Under the pieces are notes generated by a model. The model had not been told where the DNA came from, searched no databases, and worked only from the letters and a program-made list of their open reading frames with translations. DNA of 64,000 nucleotides from contig OY970820.1 of the NCBI GenBank assembly GCA_963853835.1, positions 30,032,873 through 30,096,872 on the forward strand, read 5' to 3'. Every line of letters begins with the position of its first letter. The first letter of the stretch is position 1. The DNA is from Calendula officinalis. Taxonomy: Eukaryota > Streptophyta > Magnoliopsida > Asterales > Asteraceae. A program made the translations under genes and the position numbers. Shown here piece by piece: positions 12,753-24,098 of this stretch.

Positions 12753-15193
12753 TTACAAGGGAGCATTAAAAATCGAGAAGAAGTAGTTCCCGAGGCTCCC
12801 TAAAACCGACTTCAAGAGGGTTAATCTACCACCGATGGACATCGAGTTTACCTTCCATGTGGAGAGTTTGGAGTTAAATTTTTCCAGAATAATCGCCCAT
12901 GATTCACATTTGTTCATTGAAACCCCAATGGGCATCCCAAGATACGAGATGGGGAGAGATCCCGATTTACAATAATGTTTTGCCGCCATTCTTTCTACAT
13001 CAAATCTTTCAACACCGATCCCAAAAATACTGCTTTTACACATATTGATTTTAAGCCCCGAAGCAAGATAAAAACACCTCATTATACGTATAAAATTGGC
13101 AATATTAGAATCCGACCATTCACCGATCATAATGGTGTCGTCGGCGTATTGAAGGTGGGAAATAAGAGGCCCGTTATTTGGGAGCCGAATGCCACTAAAA
13201 ACACCCACTTGCCTAGCACGTTTCATAGCTTGGTTAAAGCCTTCCGCAGCAATTATAAATAAGAAAGGCGCTAGCGGGTCCCCTTGACGTAAACCACATC
13301 TCATACTAAACTCCTTTGAGGGGGAGCCTTTAATCAAAACGGAAACTTTTGCTGAAGACAAACAACCTCAAGTAATAGCGAAATTCATATGGGCCATGAT
13401 ATCATCAAGATAATCCTAATTCACAGAATCGAAGGCTTTATTAAAGTCAATTTTAAAGAACATAGCTTTTCATTTAGTTTTATTAAGCCACGAAATCATC
13501 TCACTCACCATAAAGGGACCAACCAAAATGCTTCTGCCACGAATAAAGGTCGTCTGCTCCTCTCCGATAACGCTGCTTATAACTGTTTTGAGACGATTTG
13601 TGAGAACTTTAGAAACAATCTTGTACAGGCTGTTGACAAGACTGATCGGGCGGTAGTCCGCAAAGGAGAGAGGCGACTCACACTTGGGAATTAAAGCAAG
13701 AAAGGAAGAGTTACAGCCATTACCAAACATCCCTGTAGTTGCGAATTCATGCAAAGCAGAAAATAAGTTGGTTTTAATCAAGTCTCAAATTTTTTTAAAG
13801 AAGGCAGCAGTAAATCCATCAGGCCCCGGGGCTTTGTCAGAAACAATTTCCTAAACAGCAGTCTTAATCTCGATCTCTGTAAAACTGGCTTCAAGCGAAG
13901 CTGCCTGCAAACCCGATAACTTCAAAAAATTAGGGTTAGAGAAAGAGGGCCGATTAATTGATGGCTTCGAGAATTTGTCACTGAAGAATTTGAAAGCCGC
14001 TTCCTTAATAATTGTTGGATCAGAGACCCAGATCCCATTATTTGAGAAGCCATGTAAATAATTGGATCTACGACGACAATTGATGTATACGTGAAAGAGT
14101 CTGGAATTCTCATCCCCCTCGACAGCCCAAGATATTTTTGATCTCTGCTTTAAATCAATGTTTTTCTTTTTCTCAATTTCTTTGATCTGTAGCAAACATG
14201 ATTGACGCAGCCTAATGTCATCAATAGACAAAGGAGCAGATTCTGCTTTAGCTTCCAATCTTTCAAGGGAAGCCTTGTGTGAGTTTAAGCTCCCCACTGA
14301 GTCGTTTTTAACTTACATACGCCAAGACAAAAGGGATTTCTTGACCATCTTAAGCCGGTCAAGGAAGTTATGAATTGAGGACATAGGACGCCTGGGAAGA
14401 TCCGCCACCCACGTGGATTTGATAGCATTACAGCACGCATTTTCAAGGAGCCAAGAATTATAGAGCTTGAAATACGGGGGACAGTGATCAGCAACGATGG
14501 TTGTGAAGAAGACCGGACTATGATCGGAGTGAAGTTTGGGGAGTATGATAGCAGACGGGGTGGGCCACCAATTAAAGAAGTTATTAGACACAAAGAACCT
14601 GTCTAGTTTACTCATACTCGAACCATCCGGAGCCATCCTGGAAAATTTTCTGCCTCCACTCTTAATTTCCTGAATGCCCGAGGAATGTATAAAATCGTTG
14701 AATGCATTTGCTCCGACAAAGGAAAAGGAAGCTCCTTTCCGCTCATTGGCGGACCTCACCTCGTTGAAGTCTCCAAAAATGATCCAATAAGTATCCAAAT
14801 TATCAGCAATGAGATCACTGATTTTGGCCCATAGGAGCCTTTTTCTACGCCTATCTTGGTGCGAGTATATGTTTATAAAGCCGCACCTGTAATTTCCCCC
14901 AATCCAAGTGCCCCAAACAGCAATAAAATCCGAGTTTTTAAGACAATTATTTTTAGAAAAACATCCAGGGCCCAAATAGAAATCAAACCGCCCGACCTAC
15001 CCTGCACATCAACGAATTCATAATCCAGTAAAAGATTTCCCCAAATGGCCTTTAACATGGAGGGATTAGGACTATCAACAAACGTCTCTTGAATACCCAG
15101 AAAATGCACCTTTTTAGAGAAACAAATCCCCCGAATCCAGTCTTGTTTAGAGGTGGAGGAAACCCCTCTGGAATTAACCGAAAGGACATTCAT
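12753..15193 (-). pseudogene. LINE ORF2: endonuclease/reverse transcriptase, disabled
   Basis: ORF2 opens at the ATG at 15193, whose ATGA overlaps the ORF1 stop. The N-terminus is an endonuclease/phosphatase-type domain (MNVLSVNSRGVSS, GIQETFVD, IIFGDFNEVR, LHSDHSPV). The RT follows with ALIPK, DYRPISLV, CGLRQGDPLAPFLF and the catalytic HLQYADDTIMIG. Damage: a frameshift near 14975; a TAA just before 14313; TAG at 13851-13853; TGA at 13785-13787; a TGA upstream of the KAMFFKIDF segment; TAG at 13416-13418; and TGA at 13368-13370. Several stops sit where plant LINEs normally have Trp. The frame ends early after FFSIFNAPL, so thumb and tail are lost. It cannot encode a working protein. Confidence 0.9.
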
Positions 15194-15337
15194 TGATCAA
15201 CAACAACTTCGCCATTTCCAATGACAGAAGCAACCGCTTCCTCACAACCATTCATATGAAATCCAACAAGAGACCCAACTTCCATTGTATCACGAATCTC
15301 ATGAGAAATGTTAGTTCCATCAGCCGAACTATCCGAG
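15190..15337 (-). pseudogene. LINE ORF1, C-terminal segment
   Basis: It continues the ORF1 frame of 18239-18358 after removal of the solo LTR and one CCGAG copy. It encodes the conserved-looking MEVGSLVGFHMNGCEEAV tail and stops with TGA at 15192-15190. This stop overlaps the ORF2 start as ATGA, suggesting coupled translation in the intact ancestor. Confidence 0.8.
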
Positions 15338-18238
15338 TGTAACGTCCTGAAATTTTAATAATTACATAATATTACCTTAATCACGTTTTATTTTATTCAC
15401 TATTCGTTTTATATTAATTGGACGCTCTTAATTAAATAGTTTAGACTATTTGGACGACCTGTAGTTAGACGGTTCGTTAGTATTAAATGTTATTAATAAA
15501 TTAATTGGTGGGTTTGTATTATTATTGTAGAGCCCGAGTTTTATTGTTTAGCCCTACCCATTTAGAGAGTTAGGAGCCCAACTTAAATGATACTTTTTAA
15601 ACCAAAATTACCCTAATTCCTTCCCCCTAAATGTTATTCCCTTCGGCCGTTCCATTTTTTTTTCTTTCATCCATCTCGCGTAATTCTGATCGATCAAAGA
15701 AGCATGGGCAGTCGCTGGAGGTTTTCATGTGAGGCGATGGTCTTATTACGTTGACGCTTCATGAGTTAGAAAGAAAGAAAAATAGGTGGTGATGCTTGTT
15801 GTATTGGCGGTGGGATGATGTTGGTGATGTGACTTTTATTTCCAAGTGAGCCATTCATCAGTTTAATTTTTGTCCCAAGATGTGAATTCAAGCGAGAGGT
15901 TTTGGTCGCAGATTGTGTAGTGTCGTGTCTTGGCTGTAGAAGATTGTTATTTTCGGTAAGAGCTTTGTCCTTCTTCGTTTTTCCGATTCCTTCTTCCATC
16001 CGGTTCTATGTTCTAAATCCTTTGATTGCTGTGTTGCTGATTTTAGTGGGAGAAATCAAGCTGAGGGTTTGGAGAGCAGAAGTGTGTCGGTGTTGGGATC
16101 GAGTTTACACCGTGACCGATTGACTAAGAGTTGTCCAGCAGGTATACTATTCGAGCTTGTTTCTATTCCTATTTCCTTCGTTTCTGATTTTGTTCTCAAG
16201 CCTAATCCAGGCATTGTAGGGGCTGTGACCAATCTGTTTGAGGCTCGTGTTTTTGTGAATTAAATGATGTGTCGAGGATGGCAAAGAGTTCGAGCAGGAA
16301 AAGATGAGCTAGCCTTTGTCCCGAGCCGGATTTCTACATTATGTTGCGGTAGTTTTACCCTATTGATATTCCTTTATTTGAGCTTTGTGATCCTCGAGTT
16401 TAATTCCGTTTATGTGTAGGTTCCAGATTTGTATCTGCTGAGCTGAGGCCGGGCCATTGAGGGCTCGGTTTTTATTGTTAAAGTGTTTGTTATATTGTTA
16501 GTTTAATAGTTTGATTGTGTTTCGTGGATTGATGTGATTCAGTTCTCAAGTTCTAGATTTCGATTTTTACGAGTCATTTATATCTGTGAATTCTGGTTTC
16601 GGGTTCTAGCCACTGAAATTCGGGGGTGTCGGGTTTGGGTTGGATAAAAGCCATAGTTGAACGACTAAACGTTTTGATAACCGAAAACTGGATGATTTCC
16701 TAAACCGAATAGCTTTTCTAAATAATGGAATAGATTTGTTGTAAGCATATTTCTGAAGTTAAAATAAGTCTCGGGACTGTCGGGTGTCTCGGGAATAGAC
16801 GGGTTGATGTCGGGAATTAAAACGGGTTTTAAACGTCATGCTGAATTTTCTAGCAGAACATGTCCGAGTTTGAGTCCGTTTTTGATACACTTAAAATACG
16901 TTTTTAGATTTTTGGTCGTGCTAGTCTCTAGTTTTCTGAGTCCTCTTTCCGTTGCCGCTGACGGCTCGTTAATCTGATTCACGGTTCAAAAGATATCGTA
17001 GTTTTTGTAAACCATTGCAGAATAGTTTTCGGTTCAACTATTCTGTTCAACTAATTGTTTTCCTCTGAGTCATTTAGTTGATGTAAACATTTCGGTTAAA
17101 ACTAGTGAGCGGTTTGAGAGTTATGTCCGTTCCCGTGAGAGTGCTGAGTGCTGTTTAGTTTATGCTGAAACTACCTTTGAGTATAATCCTAACCCGAGCT
17201 ACATTGTGTTATGTAGGACCTTCTAGGACATGATTAGAGACGCTCTTCTGTACCGAGGATATTTAGGAGCATACTTCTATTCGAGGTGGGTGATCTCACT
17301 ATAAACTTGCATTTACTTTCATTTCATGATTATGTGCTATGTGTCATGAATTGCTATTGCTTTGAGGTAAACTTGTTTATCTGATGATGTGCTAAGTGTT
17401 GTTTATTTTAAATACATCCTGAACTGAGATATGAATGTTGAGTAACCGAGCTAAGTACCATATCATTATGTGTTGATCTGCGTACATGAGTTATGTTTAT
17501 GAGTTATATGCATGTGAGATGTACTAGTTGATTACATATCTGTTGAGATGATATGTGTTGAGTATGAGATGGTTTGTTTTATATGAGTACATGTTGTATG
17601 AGTCAACACGTTAATAAAACTAACCTAATAACTATGAGATTTTAATTACCGATCGCAAGAGGCGACGGCGAGAGGCAACTCTTCCCATTTGAGTTGCCAA
17701 AGTACACTACACGACTGTCAGCGTGGTACTGCGGGGCACCTAGAGGACGGGTGTTGGAAGAGGGTGTTGTGACGAGCGTATGGCGGTGGGCGTACGTTGA
17801 GCATCGTCACAACCCACGGCGATCCTAATGAGATTTAATAAAAGGCCTAATAATCGAGAATTAAGTAGAGTCTTTAGGGATCACTTATGTGGTGTGGATT
17901 GTTTGTATGTGTATGTTTATTGTGTTGATTATTCACTTAGCGGTGGCTGACCCCAAACACACCCTCCCATTTTGCAGGTACTAGCAAAGGCAAAGAGAAG
18001 GTCAATAGTTGATGAGCTACGTTTCTATTTTTATATTTATGGATTTGGATTAAAAATTTATTTTGAGTCAAACATGTTTTGTTTTAAAACCTTTAATTGT
18101 TCCGCATTTAAAACACGAGACGGTTTTATATTTTTATTTATGAGTTCGGACCTTTGAGTTACTTGTCCTTTTGGGGAAAAATGTAATATTTTATTGATTA
18201 AAAATTTGTAAATTTCCTCTGATTTTTGGGATGTTACA
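15338..18238 (+). mobile_element. Solo LTR of a Gypsy-like element
   Basis: A 2901-bp unit opens TGTAACGTCC and closes GGATGTTACA. It is flanked by the duplication CCGAG at 15333-15337 and 18239-18243. It has no internal LTR copy, primer site or coding domain, so I read it as a solo LTR left by recombination. Orientation is inferred from the motif order CACTTAGC then TTTGCAGGT near the 3' side, matching 1-644. It lies inside LINE ORF1 coding sequence. Confidence 0.8.
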
Positions 18239-18747
18239 CCGAGCTGGCAGAAGGCCCCACCGGAATATTGAGATCAATAGATTTTGAGAGATCATGAGAG
18301 GAAGTCTTACCACGAGATTGCAAGTGTCTGAAAGGAGGACACAAGATGGTCTTCGATTTTAAGGGAAAAAAGCCCTAGGGGCAGCTGTCTTTGACCCGAT
18401 TTTAGAAGAAATAAAGTGGGATTTGGGCTGTCTACCAAGCGGGCGATTTGTGGAGTCCAAATATTCTGAATTGGCCTTGGGAGATAAAGTAGTCCCAGGA
18501 GTTTTTAGCCCAGTATCGGAGGGAATATTGGTGGGACCAGCATTAAAAGTTTCCTGCTCTACCTCCACATGCTTAGGGGAACCAATAATGACATGGTCTT
18601 GGGAAAAAGACACGTGCGGCGGAACATTCCTAATATCGGAGTCTTTCCCATGTTCCCCACATAAATCAACCTCGGGCGACGGAACATCATCAGCCTTGGA
18701 AGAGAGAGAAGGACCCGGAGAATTAGCGCCTGGCGACAGACGTCGGA
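18239..18747 (-). pseudogene. LINE ORF1, middle segment
   Basis: It continues in frame from GEFR at 26807, giving RRLSPGANSPGPSL and a Pro/Ser-rich low-complexity stretch. A one-base frameshift near 18360 (in a T-rich run) ends the first frame with TAA. The downstream frame KSKTILCPPFRHL then continues to the solo LTR junction. Typical of the linker between RNA-binding and C-terminal parts of plant LINE ORF1. Confidence 0.75.
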
Positions 18748-19514
18748 TGTAACACCACAAAATTTAGAAAGCTTTTTTTTTTTTTTAAATACCCGGAGGC
18801 GATTAGGTTATTCTCTAGATCAGTTTAGTTTATCTTAGTTTAGTTTAGTTTACAAACAAGGTCCCACAATAAACTCCAAAACATTAATATTTGAACGGTG
18901 TCACTTAACGACATGGCTCGATTTACAAAACATAACAACTGAGCTTGGTCAATCATCCCGTCCAAAGCACCGATCACCTGAAAAGATTCAACGAGGGAGT
19001 GATTAGCACAAAGCTAAGTGAATGAATAAAATCTACAAATTCTGTAAAGCCCAACAAGCTGGCATAGACATCTCTACGGTCTAAAAGTCACATAGCCACT
19101 ACACTAATCACTTAAACACGGAAGTTATAAAACATCTCCGGTTGGGTCATCACTTAAACACGGAAGTTATAAAAAACATCTCCGGTTCGTTCGAGAAGAT
19201 CGGGGTCCTGCCGGAGCCTTAAACCATGGTCGGCCAAACCACGGTAACCGATAACGTTTCGTATCCAACACCCGGGCAACTCCCTCCCCTTGACCATGCA
19301 ACAAATACAGGTAAGGTCGGATACCCTTTAGTCGACACCTGATGCCCAGCGCACTGACTTCTCAAACCTCGGTTACCAATCAAACCGAGTTGTTGCTACC
19401 AATCGAGCCAAGTCTCTTCACCTATGTGCACATGGTCATGTATGGTATTCCCTAACACTAGGCATACATAACGAGTAGACTAGCTACGAAAAACACCGTG
19501 AAAAACGTCACGGC

Positions 19515-19660
19515 AGAGTTCCCAATCGCGAACTCGAGTTCACGATCGTGAACTAGAGTTCGCGTCGGGAACTCCGACGTGAACTACTTCGCGACCATCG
19601 ACCAACTTTGCTGGAGTCACTTTGCGATCGGGAACGGGAGTTCGCGACGCGAACTCCCCA
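19515..19660. repeat. CpG-rich palindrome cluster in the LTR
   Basis: It contains a perfect 16-bp palindrome GTTCACGATCGTGAAC (19538-19553). It also holds the 19-bp inverted repeat GAGTTCGCGACGCGAACTC (19638-19656) and several more GAACTC/GAGTTC and TTCGCG units. The same block recurs in the other LTR (palindrome at 24885-24900). Function unknown. Confidence 0.85.
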
Positions 19661-20666
19661 CGTCTGGTAATTTCCTGCATTTTTTCTTCAAGGTATGCAA
19701 ATACCAACCAATTTAAACCAAACATAAGTTGGAGGTTAAATCCACTCACCGTTACTTCCACTTGTCGAACTCAGAGGTCTAATGTTTCTGAGTCACGATC
19801 CCGATTCCTGTACACCAAAGGAATACCGAATTAGTATATAATTCCACCAAATTATAAACAATGTTAAATATACATTTAACACTAACACTTGCACTAACTA
19901 GATAGCCAAACACTTAAACCATCATATGAACATGTCATGACCATTTACACTTACATAGCAAGTCAACTAGTCATTTGCAAGTCTTACATTCAAACGGGTC
20001 AAACCGGGTTATTAAACAATAATACATCCTACACTTGTAAACATAACATCAACTTGCAATTCACCAAATGTTACCAATAACATTGCTAATCACATAATCC
20101 TAACAAAATACTTACATTTTCACAATCCAAGTTATTTTAAGTCATTTTACCACTAAATGGCCCAAACGGGTCAAAAGCCCGAACATGACTATAACACTTC
20201 CAATTTCCATCAATTAGCACAAATTCTCTATAACTAACAAGTCATAATCATGCAACAATTCATCAAGTTCCAAGCCACTAACAATCCATGTATTTTACTT
20301 CCAACTTACTAGTTAACCATTTTAACCAAAAAACATCCAAACACTAACTAGCATTTCCATAATCTCACTAATCTTGACACGCTTCAAAACTAACACATCC
20401 AATCTATCATGTTAACATATCCAAGCAACAAAACCCGCAACAACACATCAATGTCATGTTTCCACCAACTAGTCATTTAACACAATAATTGGTTCATACT
20501 TTCTACATAACCTTAAACAATTGTTTTAGCTAACAATCTCACCCAAATCAAGTCATAATTAACCATCTTGACAATTAACACTTCCTACATATTAATTTAG
20601 CCCACATTAACATTAAAACCCATATTAAGTCAAGTTAGAAGCATAATCCAAAACCACACAATTGAT

Positions 20667-20722
20667 ATATATACACACACACACACACACCCCCACGAAC
20701 ACACACACACACACACACATGT
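20667..20722. repeat. (CA)n microsatellite in the LTR
   Basis: Two CA/AC runs are separated by CCCCCACGAA. The same structure is present in the other LTR near 26018-26066, so it predates the insertion. Confidence 0.9.
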
Positions 20723-21451
20723 GTACATTTTGCTAAAAAGGTTGTACCTTATGCTAAAATACTTGTACACATACAACTATACATATCAAACTTTGTATAA
20801 ACACTTAACATAACATTTAACACCATAATCACCAACCAAATCTCAAGAACACATAAACCCTAATTTATCAACTATCATGAAATCGAAAACGAACACATAT
20901 AGGTTGAAGCTTACCTCAAGGCCTTCACAAAAACGTGTTTAGATTAAAGATTGGGCAAGAAACAAGCACAAGATCTTCCTTGGAGCTCAAGAACACAAGA
21001 TGGGTTATGGGGTTTTCTAGAGAGAGGTTAGAGAGAGAGAGAGAGATGGATAAGAAAATAAGGAAGAAGAAAGAAGGGGTTTTCCCCTCTAAAGGCCGGT
21101 CAAGGGGTGGGGGGTGGGACCCACTTGACCTTTTCCATTTTTTACAAATACAACTCAAAAGTCCCTTTCATAGTTAATTTATTTAAAATACCAAACGGGT
21201 TCCAATTTTAAAAACGAAAGCATTTCTGGAAACGAGATCCGACAAGGAATCTAAAGATATAAAAATCACATTTTCATTTAAACATTTCAGAAAACGTATA
21301 TTTTAATCCCCTGATTAATATATCACAAAAGGACAAAAAAGTCAAACAATTAATTTAACACTTTATCAATTTATTCCACATATGGTCAAATATGCATTTA
21401 TCAAATATCATTATATACCTAAAACAACTAGGCCGGTTTTAGGATGTTACA

Positions 21452-21465
21452 ACTCTACCCTCCTT
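21452..21465 (-). other. Polypurine tract of the non-coding LTR element
   Basis: Minus-strand AAGGAGGGTAGAGT directly precedes the minus-strand LTR start TGTAACATCC, as expected for plus-strand DNA priming. Confidence 0.75.
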
Positions 21466-24078
21466 AAAAAGGATTCCGTCCCCGGAATCCAACAACAATA
21501 TTCAAATAGCAAGTATTTATCACAATAAATTTACGACTATATTCCAATCACTTTCACGTATACACGCTCAAACAAAATCACATCCAATTTGTCATACACT
21601 TCATAGTATAATTAGCAATTCCAACTTTTCATATTATGTTCCCGCAAAACATCGCCATTTCAATTAACAATCAATTCATTTCTGTAGTCTATACTTACTC
21701 CAAAAATCTCATTACTCATATAGCATTTACCATTCATAACAAGTTAGCATTCCTCATGCCAAAAAAATGATCCACAAGCATATGTTTAAGAATTCCTTAC
21801 ACAAAGTCACAATAATTAACCCAAGTCTCAATTATCTACTCATTTTCTTCTTTATTCTAACAAAATTTACAACCTTGACCCGCAATTTTAAGAATTTCCA
21901 ATAAAAATTTCCGGTCTTAATCAACTAATTTCAAAAAAATACACTTTCATAACATAAAGTCACATCAATTTTTGCATACTAGGCACGAACTGGTCAAAAT
22001 CAAGCAATTCATCGTGACACTATCAAAGTCCTTAGTTAACAATACTTCTAACAATCATCAACTATTTTATGCATAATTAGCCATATTACAAGGATGACAA
22101 AATTTTACAAAGTCAAGTTGCACGTTTTGACAAAACAGATCGAAGTCTACACAATTCAAGTCTACCCCACCTATTTCATTATAATCATGGCAATACAAAT
22201 AACAACATCTTTTATACCAATTTAGTCATACCTGTGACCTAACAGATCAAAACAAGTTTTATTATCCAAAAATTGTTTTATTACCTCCATAACATGTTAA
22301 AGTTTTTAACAAAACCAACTCATACCATTAACAAACGATTATTATCATAACCAAAGTCTAGCAACTTTAAAAAGCATTCAATCAAGCCTTGTCACTACTT
22401 TCCCTTAATGGGTCAACATTGAGAAATTTATCATACAACTAGTTCTTTAACTCTTACTTATTAAACATCCAACTAGCAAGATAATTTCAACAATTCAATT
22501 CACAATTAAGCATAAGCAACTTTTATCATTTCTATCATGATATTTGATCTAGAGACGTATCCCCTAAGACATAAAACCTCAAAATCTCAATTCAACAGCT
22601 TTTATTACAATCAATAAAACATCATCATCACTTTAAGTAATTTTTTTTTTAAAATTTCAATTTAAACTATGATCAATTTTGTCAACATAAATCATTTCAA
22701 TAAAATCATTAAATCTAAACATAGATTTAAGCATAAATTACAATTTCAACACTTTTCTCAAATAATTTCATAATCAATGCAATCACTTACAACCTCTTTT
22801 ATCTTCAATTATTACTATCACAAGTCATCTCAAAAGATCTACACACACAATTCATTAGTCGCATTTCAGATTTCAAGTTCAACATATGAAACAATTCGGT
22901 AATTTATCATAAGCGTTTCAGGTCATTCAGATAATTAACGCTGACTAACCGCCATAATTAATGTCTATAACAAAGCAAACATCAATTTGTTCCCATTTCA
23001 CAAACAATTCTGATTCTCACTATACAAGTCACTACATGTGACCCAGCATGTCACAATAAAATTTCACTTTTCCACATAACTAACACTAGTCCTACTTGGA
23101 CTATTCAGTTCACGCATACAATTCCATCCATTTTAATTACAAGCCTTACATTAATGATATCCACAACAATTACTGTCATACTCAATTTATCTATGGCCAC
23201 GTATATTGTGACCGAAACCGACATACAACCGATTCTCTTCGCTTCTCCAAAAGTGAAGGAACAACCAAAACAATTTCAATCAACTTATCACCAATTCACA
23301 CAATATGAAAACGAGCAACCCTAACCACCGAGACACTATGTGTGTCCCGACAAACACGAAAAGAACAATCTTTTATAACTTTTATTCATAACTTTGATCA
23401 AACTAGACTATTCCATACATCATATCACACTAAACTTAGTCCAAGTTCCAACAATTAAAGACATGAAAGCATGCATCATTAGATCCACAAAACTCCCGAC
23501 ATATATGATGTATCCCAAATTAATAAGCAATCAATTATTCTAATTCAAGTGACATAACACACCGAAGGTAATCAGTTCAGTTCATCACAACATTTCACAA
23601 ATCTTAATTAAGCAATCTTCTCAATTAACAATTCTACATAAACACAAGTATTGAGTTTATTAGAGCATACCCGAGCTATCATTGTCGGTCTAACGTTGGT
23701 GAAGATCCCCCGACCGCCCCCCGTCCTTGACCCACAACCCATTTTCTTTTCCCAAGGTCAACTTCCATCTTGCCCAAATTGACCACCTCTAATGTACTTC
23801 TTTTCCCCACGTGCGTATATATGCTCCTCGGGTAGTTCCCGCATCGTTACTTGATGTGCCAACATGTCCTAGGGCCAAGGGGGTCGGGTTCTCTTTACCT
23901 GTCATATCTATAACAATCACAACAACTCACGAAAGCTTGGTTTAAATCGTTAGTAATTACATACTAACTACAACTAACTTCATTCACCGTTGCCCTAATC
24001 CCACTCGTCCGGAATGCTTGACCAAACTTGAGCCACGATTTGGGAATGAAACACCAACCCCGTGTATCCATCGCCAAA
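21466..24078 (-). other. Internal region of the LTR element, no coding sequence
   Basis: About 2.6 kb of AC-rich sequence (plus strand) with no open frame resembling gag, protease, RT or integrase on either strand. The only sizeable open frame (23096-23308) has no recognisable domain. A GC-richer patch near 23690-24060 adjoins the primer site. Confidence 0.7.
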
Positions 24079-24095
24079 CCGAAGCTCTGATACCA
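24079..24095 (-). other. Primer-binding site (initiator tRNA-Met type)
   Basis: Minus-strand TGGTATCAGAGCTTCGG begins 3 nt after the minus-strand LTR ends. Its first 12 bases are the standard plant tRNA-Met-type primer site. This fixes the element on the minus strand. Confidence 0.9.
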
Positions 24096-24098
24096 AGT

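Larger units (their letters stand above)
18748..21451 (-). repeat. 3' LTR of the non-coding element
   Basis: It matches 24099-26801 over its whole length, with indels mainly in a T-run near 18772. Both LTRs carry the CpG-rich palindrome block (19515-19660), the CA microsatellite (20667-20720) and the GA-rich patch near 21030. Confidence 0.93.

Noticed and set aside
19540..19834. Duplicated open frames at 19540-19834 and 24887-25181
   Set aside because: Identical because they lie in paired LTRs, and they overlap the palindrome cluster; no domain.
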